The translations under genes were made by a program, and so were the position numbers. From contig PDHQ01000091.1 of assembly GCA_003339415.1 (NCBI GenBank), positions 1 through 64,000 on the forward strand: 64,000 nucleotides of DNA, given 5' to 3'. The notes beneath the pieces were generated by a model that searched no databases, was not told the DNA's origin, and was given only the letters and a program-made list of their open reading frames with translations. The first letter of the stretch is position 1, and each line of letters starts with the position of its first letter. This DNA comes from Ophiocordyceps camponoti-saundersi (nom. inval.) (Eukaryota; Ascomycota; Sordariomycetes; Hypocreales; Ophiocordycipitaceae). Below, one piece after another: positions 63,151-64,000 of this stretch.

Positions 63151-64000
63151 GAAATAGAGAGGATACCGAATATAAGTATAAGTTATATTAGCTCCGATTT
63201 TACTATATAATTTAGAAAAAAAACTTCCCCCGCATTATAAAAAAGAAATTATTATTCGCTTAGCAAATATAATAGATAATATTATAAATAGGATAATATA
63301 CGATACTATATAAGCTATTAATACCGCTATTTACTCTAACTTATACTTAGCTATATACTGCCTTAATAATAAGGATATTAAACTTATTTTCGATAAAGAT
63401 ATAGCTACCTTTACTTAGGACTTAGGCTAAGTTACGCTTATTTTCGGCGATAAGGCGACTATTATAGATAAGATTTATAATATTATTACTAAGAGACTTC
63501 TTTTAAACTTCGCTATTAGGGAACGCGATAACTTTTTTAATAAGATAATATAAGTTAATAAAATACTTATAGCTTATCTATAAGCGCTTAAGCCCTAGCT
63601 TAGATTTACTAAAATAGTAGTTATTATTAGCTTTAAATTACTAATTAATATTAATAAACTTTATAATAATAGGCTAGCTATTAACGCTTAGATTTTTCGT
63701 ATAAAGCTATTTTTAGACGCGGTCCGCCCCTAATAATATTATAATTATTATTATTTTAAGTATATTACTAAAATATATAAATACCTTAAGCTTTATAATA
63801 AGTATAAAGTAACTAATTATAAGAATAAGGATAATTACTATATTAAAATTAGAGGATACTTATTTTATTATATCTCTTATAGTAGGGATTACTTTATATA
63901 GTCTAAGCTTTACCTTATTGCTATTAAGTATTAAGATTAGGTAAAAGCTTACTATAAAAAATAACTAGTTAGATTTACTAAGCCTAGCTTATAGTTTATT
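63150..64000 (+). pseudogene. ORF1 (gag-like) of a second Tad1-like LINE, truncated by the window
   Basis: The frame reads KKLPPHYKKEIIIRLANIID near 63215, then IFDKDIATFT, LIFGDKATIIDKIYNII, RERDNFFNKII and, from about 63736, three successive knuckles with Cys/His codons mostly converted to TAT (YYYFKYITKIYKYLKLYNK..., FYYISYSRDYF). It parallels ORF1 of the LINE at 29596 but is a different copy or subfamily. RIP stops replace Gln and Trp. ORF2 would lie right of the window. Confidence 0.65.

Overview
The window looks like a repeat-packed, AT-rich block from a filamentous ascomycete (Pezizomycotina-type) genome. I see no host housekeeping gene in it. Almost everything between the two ends is ancient transposon DNA hit by repeat-induced point mutation (RIP): where a clean and a mutated copy of one family can be compared, the stretch I compared base by base differs only by C-to-T and G-to-A changes. 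CA/TG dinucleotides are nearly absent while many CG steps survive, and the reading frames are full of TAA/TAG.

Layout. Four copies of one 3.58-3.59 kb LTR element (family D; 508-bp LTRs, 5-bp target duplications) occur: copy A (1-3208, left LTR cut by the window edge) and copy D (47269-50859) are almost identical, GC-normal and unmutated; copies B (11259-14838) and C (21582-25163) are heavily RIP-mutated. Two Ty3/gypsy elements of one family (X, 250-bp LTRs) lie in opposite orientation: X1 (6243-26638, +), split by B, a Ty1/copia element Z (15262-21558, 410-bp LTRs) and C; and X2 (38306-56442, -), split by a second gypsy element Y (40103-51305, 300-bp LTRs), which is itself split by D. Between X1 and X2 sits a Tad1-like LINE (29596-36248) with a 13-bp target duplication and a TAA-rich tail. 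Downstream are a GC-rich minisatellite (56890-56996), two inverted 1.78-kb gag-only LTR elements (E1 57604-59384, E2 60747-62522), an array of short repeats, and the ORF1 of a second LINE running off the right edge. Target duplications fix the nesting order: X before B/Z/C/Y, Y before D; A and D arrived after RIP stopped acting on this family here.

Gene content. Family D has no gag or pol. Instead it carries, antisense to the LTR direction, a four-exon gene with its own TATA box, three palindromic upstream sites, phase-consistent introns and a six-cysteine zinc-cluster motif that is interrupted by one TAG. The striking generality is that X, Y and the LINE also carry an antisense reading frame in their 3' portion (poly-Q protein in X, acidic/Ala-rich protein with a CPF(C) finger in Y, an Arg/Gly/Ser-tailed protein in the LINE). 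The copia element Z and the gag-only E elements show no such gene. This shared antisense cargo gene architecture is the part of the window most worth following up.
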